Positions 1 to 7,619 are shown, counted from the first letter of the stretch. The stretch is 11,995 bases of DNA from CAYSPU01 sp964432995 (GCA_964432995.1 CAYSPU010000189.1:1-11995), one strand, 5' to 3'. A program made the numbers and translations. Notes: generated by a model not told the origin, from the letters alone.

Positions 1-63
1 CCAGGCACCGAGGCCGATGACGGAGGTTTGAATTCCTGAGGAGCCGAGTGGACTGGTTTTCAT
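1..63 (-). CDS. Aldo/keto reductase, N-terminal 21 codons (partial, runs off left edge)
   Basis: Reading leftward from an ATG at 63-61, the sequence is open to the window edge and gives MKTSPLGSSG followed by IQTSVIGLGAW. This is the usual opening of NADPH-dependent aldo/keto reductases: a first beta-hairpin with the PLG-SG motif, then a strand ending in GLGxW at the mouth of the TIM barrel. Such enzymes are cytosolic and reduce aldehydes, ketones or sugars; the substrate cannot be told from this piece. It starts 27 bases after the stop of the cytochrome gene on the same strand, so the two may be co-transcribed. No clear Shine-Dalgarno sequence precedes it. The call rests on about 20 residues, so the family is likely but the subfamily is open. 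Confidence 0.7.
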   Translation of the reverse strand, partial: MKTSPLGSSGIQTSVIGLGAW

Positions 64-90
64 GGTGTGCAGGGGTATGTGTTGCTGGGA

Positions 91-2001
91 TCAGAGCGAG
101 AGCAGATAGAGGCAGAGGTCCTCGAGTTCCCGGGGAGAGAGGCTGGACGTTTTGCCATGCTGGTCCCCGAGGTTTCGGGCTGTCAACACGTCGCCCAGGG
201 TAGCCACAGAACCGTCGTGCAAATAGGGGGCCGTGCGCCACAGCTCAACCAGCGTTGGCGTGTCGAAGCGGTCCTCAGGCCGATCCTGCGGCACCCGCGT
301 GCCGACGTCGTAGGGTTTCAGGTCCGTAAACAGCGGGGGCGGATGGCAGGACGCGCATCCGGCCTGGGCAAAGACCTTCTTGCCCCGGCGCGCCGCCGGC
401 GAGAGCTTCCCCTTCATCAGATGCGGGCTGGGCACGGGCGTGAGTGCCTTGAGGTATTCGTCGATCGCCACGGAAACGGTCTCCGGCTGCACGGTGAACA
501 GGATGTGACGCAAGCCGGCGCGCACGGCCACTTCTGCGGTGTCGCGGACACCCACGCCCATCGCCGGGGGGGTTTGGTGCGACAGGAGGAGGCTCTTGTT
601 GTTCTTGGCGTTGCCGACGCCGTCGTTGAGCAGGTCCCAATTCAAGGCATCCACCCGACCATCGCCGGGATGGCAGGAGGCGCAGCTTTGCCAGCCCTGA
701 AAACACAGGCCCGCATCGTGAAAGTAGAACTCCCCGAGACGCACCCGGTCCATCACGGGCTTCGCGCCCAGCGGAATGGACTGCCACTTCGGGCGATCGG
801 ACCCGATATCCACGACGGCCAGGGTATCCGAGAAGTAATTGGCGACGTAAGCGCGGGCACCGACCACGACCACGGCCCGCGGTCCGCGATCGTCGGGGGG
901 CAGCGGCAGGCGCTGGCGCAGGCCGACGAGGAAGGCCAGGTCGTTGGGAACATCCACTTGGCTGTGGCTGCCGTAGGCCGCAGGCGCGCCGGAGGCCGCC
1001 GCGGGCACCTTGGAGAGCTTGGCCAGCACTCCGGGAAAATCCACCACGCTGAGTTCATGGGTGCCGGCATGGGCGACCACCAAACGCAGGCTGTCTGCCG
1101 ACCACGCCATGCCCCAGGGGTTGGCGGCCCCGCGGTCCACGCTGTCCAACAGCACCGTGTTCACGATCTCCATCCGGCCCAGGTGGATGATGGTCTTGGC
1201 GTTGGTGTTCATCCAGCCTCGCTCCAGTTGCGTCGTGGGGAGCTGGTAGCGCCCCAGAAGATGGGTCACCACCGCATACTGGCCGTCGGGCGCGATCCGC
1301 AGGTCCTGCAGCACACCGCTGCCGTTGGGGAGCGCCAACTCCTTCACCACCGCGCCCTGCACCGTATCCACCACACTCACCACCGCCGCGACATGGTCCG
1401 CATCCGCCCGGCCGTCGTGGAGGTGATTGGCCACCAGCAGAAACCGGCCGTCCGGTGTGACCGCGGCCGCCACCGGCTCGCGGCGCACCTTCACGCGCCT
1501 CACTTCCTTCCGGCGGGCGAGATCAAGGAAACTGACGTCGTTGTCGAACCGGTTGCAGACATACAGCGTCTTTCCGTCGGGGCTCGGCACCGGCGCACCC
1601 GCCGTGTGACCGGCCGGCATCGTGGCCGTCATCGCCCCGCGGACCGGGTCCACCACGCACACCACACTCCGCGGCCTGGCGCAGGTCACGAACAGCGAGG
1701 AGCCGTCCGCGGCCAGGGTCAGGCCGGTGGGCGGCGCCAGGAGCGACACGGTGACCGTCACCTGGCCCGTCCGCAGGTCCACACGCAACACCTTCTGCCC
1801 AGTAGCACACGCCACAAACAAGGAACCGCCATCCCGGTCGGCCACGAGCGCCACCGGCGAGAGCGGTGACGACGCCATCACCCGGGGCGAAACGATCAGG
1901 AAGGCAGCCAGCCCGACGAAGGCAAGGCGGGCGGCGCGCAGGGTGGAGAGGCACAGGAGGGGCATCGGCATACGTGGACTCATGACGAACGGTCGTGCCA
2001 T
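91..2001 (-). CDS. Secreted YVTN-type beta-propeller fused to di-haem cytochrome c (MauG/cytochrome c peroxidase-like)
   Basis: With the ATG at 2001 the product is 636 residues. Residues about 10-45 look like a signal peptide (basic start, hydrophobic LAFVGLAAFLIV, cleavage near VMA-SS), so it is exported. Residues about 50-420 carry beta-propeller repeats with phrases such as GLTLAADGSSLFVTC, SPDGKTLYVCNRFDNDVSFL and TPDGRFLLVANHL, the YVTN/surface-antigen type. The C-terminal 200 residues hold two c-type haem sites, CASCH at about 440-444 and 549-553, and the phrase TAPYLHDGSVATL seen in di-haem peroxidases. The likely role is periplasmic electron transfer or peroxidase/oxidase chemistry on an unknown partner. 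Start choice is uncertain: the frame is open to a TTG at 2052, and ATGs at 1983 and 1971 would also give a signal peptide; none has a good ribosome site. A long plus-strand frame over this gene is a GC-driven shadow. Confidence 0.85.
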   Translation of the reverse strand: MARPFVMSPRMPMPLLCLSTLRAARLAFVGLAAFLIVSPRVMASSPLSPVALVADRDGGSLFVACATGQKVLRVDLRTGQVTVTVSLLAPPTGLTLAADGSSLFVTCARPRSVVCVVDPVRGAMTATMPAGHTAGAPVPSPDGKTLYVCNRFDNDVSFLDLARRKEVRRVKVRREPVAAAVTPDGRFLLVANHLHDGRADADHVAAVVSVVDTVQGAVVKELALPNGSGVLQDLRIAPDGQYAVVTHLLGRYQLPTTQLERGWMNTNAKTIIHLGRMEIVNTVLLDSVDRGAANPWGMAWSADSLRLVVAHAGTHELSVVDFPGVLAKLSKVPAAASGAPAAYGSHSQVDVPNDLAFLVGLRQRLPLPPDDRGPRAVVVVGARAYVANYFSDTLAVVDIGSDRPKWQSIPLGAKPVMDRVRLGEFYFHDAGLCFQGWQSCASCHPGDGRVDALNWDLLNDGVGNAKNNKSLLLSHQTPPAMGVGVRDTAEVAVRAGLRHILFTVQPETVSVAIDEYLKALTPVPSPHLMKGKLSPAARRGKKVFAQAGCASCHPPPLFTDLKPYDVGTRVPQDRPEDRFDTPTLVELWRTAPYLHDGSVATLGDVLTARNLGDQHGKTSSLSPRELEDLCLYLLSL

Positions 2002-2413
2002 CGGATGATGTGTGACACGCGCGACGTTAGGATACCTCGCGCGTCCGGACAACCAGAAAGCCCGTCATGGGCCGACCGGCCGACCGTCGATCGGGGGGTC
2101 GAGACCTTCACCCGCACCGTTTCCGGCGTGGCGAACCCGGCGGCGCGGGGCTGCATCGCACTCTCGATGGACGCCTCGGTGGGAATGCGCCGGTGAACAC
2201 CGCCTCCGCCACCTGGGGCGGGCCGCAGGCGCGAGAGGCCCAGAATGTCGCGGCTGGGAAACGCCGTGCAGCACGGCTCGACTTGGCCAGATCGTCATTG
2301 GCGCACGAAGCGCCGAACGTATGGGACTTCCGGGCGAGTGCGGGAGCGGGTGCGGGGGGAAACGGAGTCCAAATCGCACTTGAGTTCGCAGGGGACTCCG
2401 GCAGGCTGACCGG
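2002..2413. other. Divergent intergenic region between cytochrome gene and efflux operon
   Basis: About 410 bases between two divergently transcribed genes. All six frames contain open stretches, as expected for GC-rich DNA, but none shows a recognisable family, a ribosome site or protein-like composition. It should carry the promoters for both directions. I could not find a convincing -35/-10 pair; the only clear structure is the inverted repeat at 2363-2400. Confidence 0.5.
2363..2400. repeat. Inverted repeat upstream of efflux operon (possible operator)
   Basis: CGGAGTCC at 2363-2370 is matched perfectly by GGACTCCG at 2393-2400, with 22 bases between. It ends 13 bases before the adaptor start codon, so it lies in the leader or promoter of the efflux operon. 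Such operons are commonly controlled by TetR- or MarR-type repressors, but the wide spacing also fits a leader hairpin. No regulator gene is adjacent in the window. The function is inference. Confidence 0.4.
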
Positions 2414-3559
2414 ATGCAACGCGAACACAGGCGGGTGCTAGCGATCGTCCTTTCGCTGTTGGCGGTACTGTTCGTCGGGGGCGGCCTCGCCGGAGTAAAG
2501 ACTCTCCAGATCCGGAAGTTGATAGCCGCCGGTCAGGCGTTTGCGACGCCCCCGGAATCGGTGTCGTCGGTCGTCGTACGCGAGGAGAACTGGCAGATTG
2601 ATCTACCGGCCATCGGGTCGATCAGCGCTGTCCAGGGGGTGACGCTCGCCCCGGACCTTCCCGGCACGGTCCGGGAGATCGCCTTCGAATCCGGCGCGAC
2701 CGTGGCGCAGGGGGATGTGCTGCTGCGGCTCGACACGTCGTCGGAGGAGGCCCAACTGCGGGCGGTCGAGGCGCAGGTGGAGCTAGCCTCCATCAACCTG
2801 ACCCGAGTGCGCCGGCTGAGCCAGGACCGCATGATCCCCGACTCGGAACTCGACGCCGCGGAAGCCGCGCGGAAGCAGAGCCAAGCCAACGCGGACGCCA
2901 TTCGGGCCGCGATTGCGAAGAAGACGATCCGAGCACCGTTCGCCGGGCGGCTGGGGATCCGCCTCGTCCATCTGGGTCAGTATCTGGACGCCGGCAAGCC
3001 CATCGTCTCGCTCCAGGCGCTCGAACCGGTCTACGTGGACTTCTCCCTGCCGCAGCAGGAGTTGGCTCGCTTGCAGGTCGGGATGCCCGTGCGGGTGACG
3101 ACGGACGCTTATCCCGGGCGGACGTTTGAGGGCCGGCTGAGCGCGATCAATCCTGAGCTCGATGCGTCGACGCGCAGCGTGGGCCTTCAGGCCACCTTCG
3201 CGAACCCGGATCAGGTGCTTCGGCCGGGCATGTATGTGCGGGCCCAGGTGCTCCTGCCGGAGGCGCAGACTGTGCTGGTCATCCCCGCCACCTCCGTGCT
3301 CAGCGCCCCGTACGGGGACTCGGTCTACGTCATCGAGCCCAAGCCCGGCAAAGACGGGTCACCGGGATGGGTGGTGCGGCAGCAATTTGTCCGCACGACC
3401 CGGGCGCGAGGCGATTTCCTGGCGGTGGCTTCAGGTCTCAAGTCCGGTGAACGAATCGTCAGCTCGGGCATTTTTAAACTCCGCAATGGGATGTCCGTGG
3501 TGGAGAACAACGAGCTGGCTCCCAAGGCCGCCGAAGCGCCGCAGCCATCGGACGGCTGA
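2414..3559 (+). CDS. RND efflux periplasmic adaptor subunit (MexH/AcrA-like)
   Basis: This 381-residue protein starts with a short basic segment and one hydrophobic helix (about residues 10-27, LAIVLSLLAVLFVGGGLAGV), an anchor or signal segment without a lipobox cysteine. It then shows the membrane-fusion plan: a beta-barrel/lipoyl half (about 50-105, with LPGTVREIAFESGATVAQGD), a short alpha-helical hairpin (about 108-165, rich in A, Q, R, E), the second lipoyl half (TIRAPFAGRLGIR, about 172-185), a beta-barrel with DFSLPQQELARL, and a membrane-proximal domain after about 280 (VLVIPATSVL). It would bridge the inner-membrane pump to an outer-membrane channel. The pump gene follows after 15 bases, so they form one operon. 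Length is normal. The ATG at 2414 places the hydrophobic segment at the N-terminus; the ribosome site is weak. Confidence 0.93.
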   Translation: MQREHRRVLAIVLSLLAVLFVGGGLAGVKTLQIRKLIAAGQAFATPPESVSSVVVREENWQIDLPAIGSISAVQGVTLAPDLPGTVREIAFESGATVAQGDVLLRLDTSSEEAQLRAVEAQVELASINLTRVRRLSQDRMIPDSELDAAEAARKQSQANADAIRAAIAKKTIRAPFAGRLGIRLVHLGQYLDAGKPIVSLQALEPVYVDFSLPQQELARLQVGMPVRVTTDAYPGRTFEGRLSAINPELDASTRSVGLQATFANPDQVLRPGMYVRAQVLLPEAQTVLVIPATSVLSAPYGDSVYVIEPKPGKDGSPGWVVRQQFVRTTRARGDFLAVASGLKSGERIVSSGIFKLRNGMSVVENNELAPKAAEAPQPSDG

Positions 3560-3564
3560 TCCTC

Positions 3565-3572
3565 AGAGGGAG
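3565..3572 (+). promoter_or_regulatory. Ribosome binding site of the RND pump gene
   Basis: AGAGGGAG lies in the 15-base gap between the adaptor stop (3557-3559) and the pump ATG (3575). The AGAGG part sits five bases before the start. It supports this start and tight translational coupling with the adaptor. Confidence 0.6.
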
Positions 3573-3574
3573 TC

Positions 3575-6500
3575 ATGAAGTCGTTCACCGATCTGTTCAT
3601 CCGACGTCCCGTCCTGGCCCTCGTGGTCAACTTGGTGATCCTCATCGCCGGGTTCCAGGCCATCCGATCGCTCACCGTGCGCCAATATCCGCGCAGCGAC
3701 AACGCCACGGTGACGGTGACGACGGTGTACGTGGGCGCCAGCCCCGCGTTGGTCCGCGGGTTCATCACCACGCCGCTCGAGCGGGCCATTGCCGCGGCCG
3801 ACGGCATCGATTACCTCGAATCGAGCAGCCGACTCGGTTTGTCAACCATTACGGTGCGGCTGAGGCTCAACTACGATCCCACGAAGGCGCTGGCGGAGAT
3901 CAGCTCGAAAGTGGACCAGGTGCGCGGCGACCTGCCCCCCGAGGCTGAGGTACCGATCATCAACATCGAGTCGGCCGACTCACAGATCGCCGGGGCCTAC
4001 TTGAGCTTCGCCTCGGAGATCCTCGAGGCCAACCAGATCACTGACTACCTAGTCCGGGTGGTTCAGCCCAGGCTCTCCTCCCTGGAGGGCGTGCAGCGGG
4101 CGGACGTCCTGGGCGGGCGGACCTTCGCCATGCGCATCTGGTTGAAGCCGGATCGGCTTGCGGCCTTGAACCTCAACCCGGCGCAGATCCGCGAGGCTCT
4201 GGCCGCCAACAACTTCCTCTCCGCCGTTGGCCGGACCAAGGGGGCGCTGGTCCAGGTCAACCTGACGGCCAACACCGACCTGCGGTCGGTCGAGGAATTC
4301 CGCAACCTCGTCGTTCGCCAGTCGGGCGACACGTTGGTCCGATTGCGCGACGTGGCCGACGTGGTGCTCGGGGCTGAGGACTACGACACCGAGGTGCGGT
4401 TCGGAGGTCAGAAGGCCGTGTTCATCGGGGTCTGGCCGTTACCCAACGCCAACTCGTTGGAGGTGATCCGCCGGGTGCGATCCGAGATGGCGGCGCTCCA
4501 GAAGGAGTTCCCCACCGGCCTGGTCGGCAGCTTCGCCTACGACGCGACCGAGTATATCGAGGATGCCATCCGCGAGGTGCTGAAGACGCTGAGCGAGACG
4601 CTCCTGATTGTCGCCATCGTCATCTTCCTGTTCCTCGGTTCGCTGCGGTCGGTGCTGGTGCCGTTGGTCGCCATCCCGATTTCTCTGATCGGGGCGATCT
4701 TCCTCATGCAGGTCTTCGGGTTCACCCTGAACCTGCTCACGCTGCTCGCGATCGTGCTGTCGGTCGGCCTGGTGGTGGACGACGCCATCGTGATCGTCGA
4801 GAACGTGGAGCGGCACGTGCGCGAAGGGCAGTCGCCGGTGAATGCCGCGTTGGTGAGCCCGGTGATCGCCATGACAATCACGCTGGCGGCGGTCTATGCG
4901 CCAATCGGCCTGCAGGGAGGGTTGACCGGATCCCTCTTCCGCGAATTCGCCTTCACCCTCGCCGGAGCCGTCTTCATCTCCGGGGTGGTCGCCCTCACGC
5001 TCTCTCCGGTGATGTCTTCCAAGCTGCTGGACGTCGGACGCGAAGAGCACGGCCTCACAGGGCGGATCAATCGCGATTTCGACCGGTTCCGTCGCTTCTA
5101 CGGTCGGGTGCTCGACGCGACGCTCTCGGCCCGCCCAGCGGTGTATCTGGTTTGGATTGTGCTGAGTCTCCTGTCGATCCCGATGTTCCAGATGGCCCCC
5201 AAGGAACTCGCGCCCACGGAGGACCAAGGATTCGTCATGGGCATCGTCGAGGCCCCCGCCGATGCCACGATCGATCAAACCACGTTCTACACCGATGCCC
5301 TCAATCGCGAACTGCTGAGTCAGCCGGAGGCGGAGCAGACCTTCCAGATCACCTTCCCGGATAACGGCTTCGCCGGATTGGTCCTCAAACCCTGGGGCGT
5401 CAGGAAGAGGCCCGTGTCGAGCGTCGTCACCGAGATGCAGCCACGGGTCAGCCGGATCCCGGGGATCAAAACGATGCTGGCGACACCGCCCGCCTTACCA
5501 GGCGGCGGCCAGTTCCCGGTCGAGTTCGTCATCGGCGCGACCGCGGAGCCGGAGGTTATCCTGAAATACGCCGAGCAATTGCAGCAGAAGGCGGCCGCCA
5601 GCGGGATGTTCGCGTTCCCCCCGCTGATCGACACCAGGCTGGACCAACCGGAAGTCGAGTTCGTATTGGATCGTGACAAGGTGGCCGCGCTGGGTCTCAA
5701 CCTAGCGGCGGTGGGGGCGGACCTGGGGACGCTGGTGGGCGGCAATTTCGTGAACCGTTTCAACTTCGCCGGCCGCAGCTACAAGGTCATCCCGCAGCTC
5801 AAACGGGCGGAGCGGCTCAACGCCAGCCAGTTGGAGAGCACCTATGTCCGAGGGCCAAACGGCCAACTGGTGCCCCTGAGGACCTTTGCGGCACTCAAGA
5901 AGAACACCGGCCCGCGCGCGCTCAACCGGTTCCAGCAGTTCAACGCCGTCAAGATCAGCGGCGTCGCCATCCGCCCCATCGACGAGGCCCTGCGGTTCCT
6001 GGAAAGCGAGGCGGGCCGGATCCTGCCCAAGGGCTACGAGATCGACTACACGGGGGAATCGCGCCAACTGCGCGTCGAAGCGAGCAAGTTCCTGCCGGCC
6101 TTCGCGCTCGCCTTGACGCTGATCTTCCTGGTGCTGGCGGCCCAGTTCAACAGCTTCCGGGATCCCTTGATCATCTTGCTCGGGTCCGTCCCGCTGGCCA
6201 TGTTCGGCGCGCTCACCTTCAGCTTCCTCAAGATGCCCGATCCCAGCATGGCGTTCTTCACCGACGGCTGGACCACGACCCTAAACATCTACTCGCAGGT
6301 CGGCCTGGTCACCCTCATCGGCCTGGTTTCGAAGAATGGCATTCTCATCGTACAATTCGCCAATGAGCTGCAGCGCACCGGTCTCAACAAAGTCCAGGCC
6401 GTGCGCGAGGCGGCTCTGATCCGGCTGCGCCCGGTGCTGATGACCAGCGCCGCCACGATCTGCGGCCATTTCCCGCTCACCCTCGTCTCCGGCGCCGGCG

Positions 6501-6697
6501 CCGCGGCCCGAAACTCCATCGGCATCACCATCGTGGCCGGCATGGCGCTCGGCACCCTGTTCACCCTGCTCGTCATCCCCGCCATCTACGTACTGATCGC
6601 CAAACAACATGCCGGCGAAACCCCCGGGACCATCGCGCAGGACTTCGTCCAGGCCGAGGCCGCCCCGACGATGTCACCCGACGATGTCACCCGGTGA
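3575..6697 (+). CDS. RND multidrug efflux pump, inner-membrane permease (HAE1 family, MexI-like)
   Basis: At 1040 residues this has the full length of an AcrB/MexI-type proton-driven drug exporter. The N-terminus SFTDLFIRRPVLALVVN is the classic first helix, followed by a periplasmic section (TTPLERAIAAADGIDYLESS). The paired proton-relay aspartates of helix 4 are D402 and D403 in GLVVDDAIVIVENVERH, and the helix 10 lysine is K920 in GLVSKNGILIVQFANEL. The second periplasmic half begins near APTEDQGFVMGIVEAP (about residue 548). All hallmark residues are present, so it should be active. It would work with the upstream adaptor; no outer-membrane factor gene follows. The C-terminal tail is set by a 13-bp tandem duplication: without one copy the frame would run on to a TAG at 6728-6730. 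The substrate cannot be read from sequence. Confidence 0.96.
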   Translation: MKSFTDLFIRRPVLALVVNLVILIAGFQAIRSLTVRQYPRSDNATVTVTTVYVGASPALVRGFITTPLERAIAAADGIDYLESSSRLGLSTITVRLRLNYDPTKALAEISSKVDQVRGDLPPEAEVPIINIESADSQIAGAYLSFASEILEANQITDYLVRVVQPRLSSLEGVQRADVLGGRTFAMRIWLKPDRLAALNLNPAQIREALAANNFLSAVGRTKGALVQVNLTANTDLRSVEEFRNLVVRQSGDTLVRLRDVADVVLGAEDYDTEVRFGGQKAVFIGVWPLPNANSLEVIRRVRSEMAALQKEFPTGLVGSFAYDATEYIEDAIREVLKTLSETLLIVAIVIFLFLGSLRSVLVPLVAIPISLIGAIFLMQVFGFTLNLLTLLAIVLSVGLVVDDAIVIVENVERHVREGQSPVNAALVSPVIAMTITLAAVYAPIGLQGGLTGSLFREFAFTLAGAVFISGVVALTLSPVMSSKLLDVGREEHGLTGRINRDFDRFRRFYGRVLDATLSARPAVYLVWIVLSLLSIPMFQMAPKELAPTEDQGFVMGIVEAPADATIDQTTFYTDALNRELLSQPEAEQTFQITFPDNGFAGLVLKPWGVRKRPVSSVVTEMQPRVSRIPGIKTMLATPPALPGGGQFPVEFVIGATAEPEVILKYAEQLQQKAAASGMFAFPPLIDTRLDQPEVEFVLDRDKVAALGLNLAAVGADLGTLVGGNFVNRFNFAGRSYKVIPQLKRAERLNASQLESTYVRGPNGQLVPLRTFAALKKNTGPRALNRFQQFNAVKISGVAIRPIDEALRFLESEAGRILPKGYEIDYTGESRQLRVEASKFLPAFALALTLIFLVLAAQFNSFRDPLIILLGSVPLAMFGALTFSFLKMPDPSMAFFTDGWTTTLNIYSQVGLVTLIGLVSKNGILIVQFANELQRTGLNKVQAVREAALIRLRPVLMTSAATICGHFPLTLVSGAGAAARNSIGITIVAGMALGTLFTLLVIPAIYVLIAKQHAGETPGTIAQDFVQAEAAPTMSPDDVTR
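6668..6693 (+). repeat. Perfect 13-bp tandem duplication at the 3' end of the pump gene
   Basis: ACGATGTCACCCG occurs twice back to back (6668-6680 and 6681-6693) inside the last codons of the pump gene. Since 13 is not a multiple of three, the duplication changes the reading frame and creates the present end TMSPDDVTR-stop. It looks like replication slippage. Confidence 0.85.
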
Positions 6698-6869
6698 GGG
6701 CACGACCCCATCGGCTCGATCCGGCCTCTAGCGGCCAATCTTGCCACCATTCCGTTTCCAATCTGCTGTCCGCAAACCAGTTGTCTCGGTGACACGAAGT
6801 CCGAAAGTCCGACCGGATAGCGCCCGGGTCACGGGCTACTCCGCAGTAATGGCGACGACAAAGGGAGCA

Positions 6870-7058
6870 GTCTTCCGCGTCTTCGGGCGAGCACCCGGTG
6901 CGGCGCGCGAAGGCGTAGAGCGGATACCAGTAGGTTCGGCAGAACTCCGCCAGGGCGGCGGCCGCTTCGTCCGACGCGCCCCGCCCGGCGCTCAGAAGCA
7001 CACTCCAGTGCGTCGGGGGGAAGAGACTTGCCGTCGGATGTGAGTCAGGCTCGCACAT
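6870..7058 (-). pseudogene. ECF-type RNA polymerase sigma factor, N-terminal remnant
   Basis: Read leftward from 7058, the first 63 codons match the start of the PTHWS-type ECF sigma factors common in Verrucomicrobiota and Planctomycetota: LFPPTHWSVLLSAGRG, then AEFCRTYWYPLYAFARRTG, then SPEDAED, which covers most of region 2. An intact gene would continue with a motif like LTQGFF and regions 2.4 to 4, about 130 or more further residues. Here the homology stops dead at 6870; the frame stays open to 6687 but reads cysteine- and arginine-rich, unrelated sequence. It is therefore the 5' end of a broken gene, cut by deletion or insertion. The start at 7058 is the first ATG before the conserved part and gives the usual short leader. 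It should not make a working sigma factor. Confidence 0.7.
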
Positions 7059-7140
7059 GGGCGGTCAGTTCGATCTCGCGCGGGACCGACCACCTTATGC
7101 TTGCCCACGGCGTGCGGCGCACGCACGAATTTGTGCCCGT

Positions 7141-7165
7141 CCCCCCGCACCGGCGTGGTGGGGGG
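7141..7165. repeat. GC-rich hairpin
   Basis: CCCCC (7142-7146) pairs with GGGGG (7161-7165), and CACC (7148-7151) with GGTG (7157-7160), leaving one bulged G and a five-base loop. There is no T-tract, so it is not a typical terminator. It lies between the divergent sigma-factor and RAYT remnants and may be a REP-like element or chance in GC-rich DNA. Confidence 0.4.
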
Positions 7166-7174
7166 CGCGCCAAC

Positions 7175-7330
7175 CGGAGGGCGGTTCTCGGCGCGCGGTG
7201 GGAGGAGTTTCGAGACCGCTGTGGGGACTGGGGTCGGGACGCGGCGCTTGACTTGGGACGGCAGCGGGGTCGGCTCAAGCTGCAGCAACTGGGGCGGTTG
7301 TCGGGCGGGGTGGGTTACACGGCAGTGGCG
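7175..7330 (+). pseudogene. REP-associated tyrosine transposase (RAYT), C-terminal DnaA-like helix-turn-helix remnant
   Basis: One frame gives WEEFRDRCGDWGRDAALDLG, then RQRGRLKLQQLGRL, then SGGVGYTAVA. This pattern (GDWGRD, a basic Y/LGR stretch, LxLxxLGxxxGGxxYxAV) is the DnaA-like C-terminal helix-turn-helix domain attached to many Y1/RAYT transposases of Verrucomicrobiota. The catalytic HUH domain that should precede it (an HxH motif and a tyrosine) is absent upstream, where only low-complexity P/R/G sequence is found. The domain also loses its normal ending after YTAVA, where the frame enters a REP-like hairpin. It is a dead fragment. The family call is from remembered motif patterns; a small stand-alone DnaA-like HTH protein is possible but there is no ribosome site. 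Confidence 0.55.
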
Positions 7331-7331
7331 T

Positions 7332-7380
7332 CCCCGGGCGTTGCCCCGGGCTGATTCGCGCGCACACCTTGGGCGTGCGC
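7332..7380. repeat. Two adjacent REP-like hairpins after the RAYT remnant
   Basis: CCCCGGGC (7332-7339) faces GCCCCGGG (7343-7350) across a three-base loop with one unpaired C. GCGCAC (7360-7365) faces GTGCGC (7375-7380) across nine bases. Two short hairpins directly behind a RAYT fragment fit the usual layout of REP elements that these transposases mobilise. No second copy of the pair is present in the window, so repetitiveness is not shown. Confidence 0.45.
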
Positions 7381-7478
7381 CAGAAGAGGTTCGCCCGTCA
7401 ATATGCAGCGCAACGGCCGAGGAGTATCCACACGAATTCGGGGCGGATCATGAATCACCGGCATGAGCCGTCCGCGGC

Positions 7479-7619
7479 TCAATCCAGTGTGCAGACGAGC
7501 ACCTCCAAACCCTCTCCGCGTGCCAGTTCGCCTTGAGTCCGGTCGGCCGCAAAGAACGTATCGCACTCGAGGTCGAGCGCCAACGCGACGTGCAAAACGT
7601 CAAACCCGCGGCACGGCTT
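7479..7619 (-). pseudogene. VapC/PIN-domain toxin, C-terminal remnant
   Basis: On the minus strand the 46 codons before the TGA at 7481-7479 read GFDVLHVALALDLECDTFF, AADRTQGELARGEGLEV and LVCTLD. This is the last third of a PIN-domain ribonuclease: FDVLHVALA carries the third conserved acidic residue, and the FFAADRTQ strand carries the fourth. The first 80 or so residues, with the start and the first two acidic residues, are missing. The homology begins exactly where the neighbouring DUF4143 ATPase gene ends; a GTG shares bases with that gene's TGA. The toxin is therefore broken and should be inactive, and no VapB antitoxin is visible. It is too short to appear as an ordinary open frame with an ATG. 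Confidence 0.65.

Larger units (their letters stand above)
6698..7618. other. Degraded intergenic zone with gene remnants and hairpins
   Basis: About 920 bases without an intact gene. It contains, from left to right, unassigned DNA (6698-6869), an ECF sigma factor 5' fragment, a strong hairpin, a RAYT C-terminal fragment with REP-like hairpins, unassigned DNA (7381-7478) and a VapC 3' fragment. No rho-independent terminator with a T-tract was found after the pump gene. The remnants are listed separately. Confidence 0.6.

Noticed and set aside
67..1869. 600-codon open frame on the plus strand opposite the cytochrome gene
   Set aside because: Histidine-, arginine- and glycine-rich translation without any domain; it mirrors the codons of a clear signal-peptide/propeller/haem protein on the other strand. 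It is a high-GC shadow.
2012..2441. Several overlapping plus- and minus-strand frames of 100-124 codons in the divergent gap
   Set aside because: Frames overlap on both strands, have arginine- and proline-rich translations and lack start signals; they are typical of GC-rich intergenic DNA.
4439..5278. 279-codon minus-strand frame inside the RND pump gene
   Set aside because: Composition is dominated by H, R, D, E and Q as expected from antisense of hydrophobic helices; no family or ribosome site.
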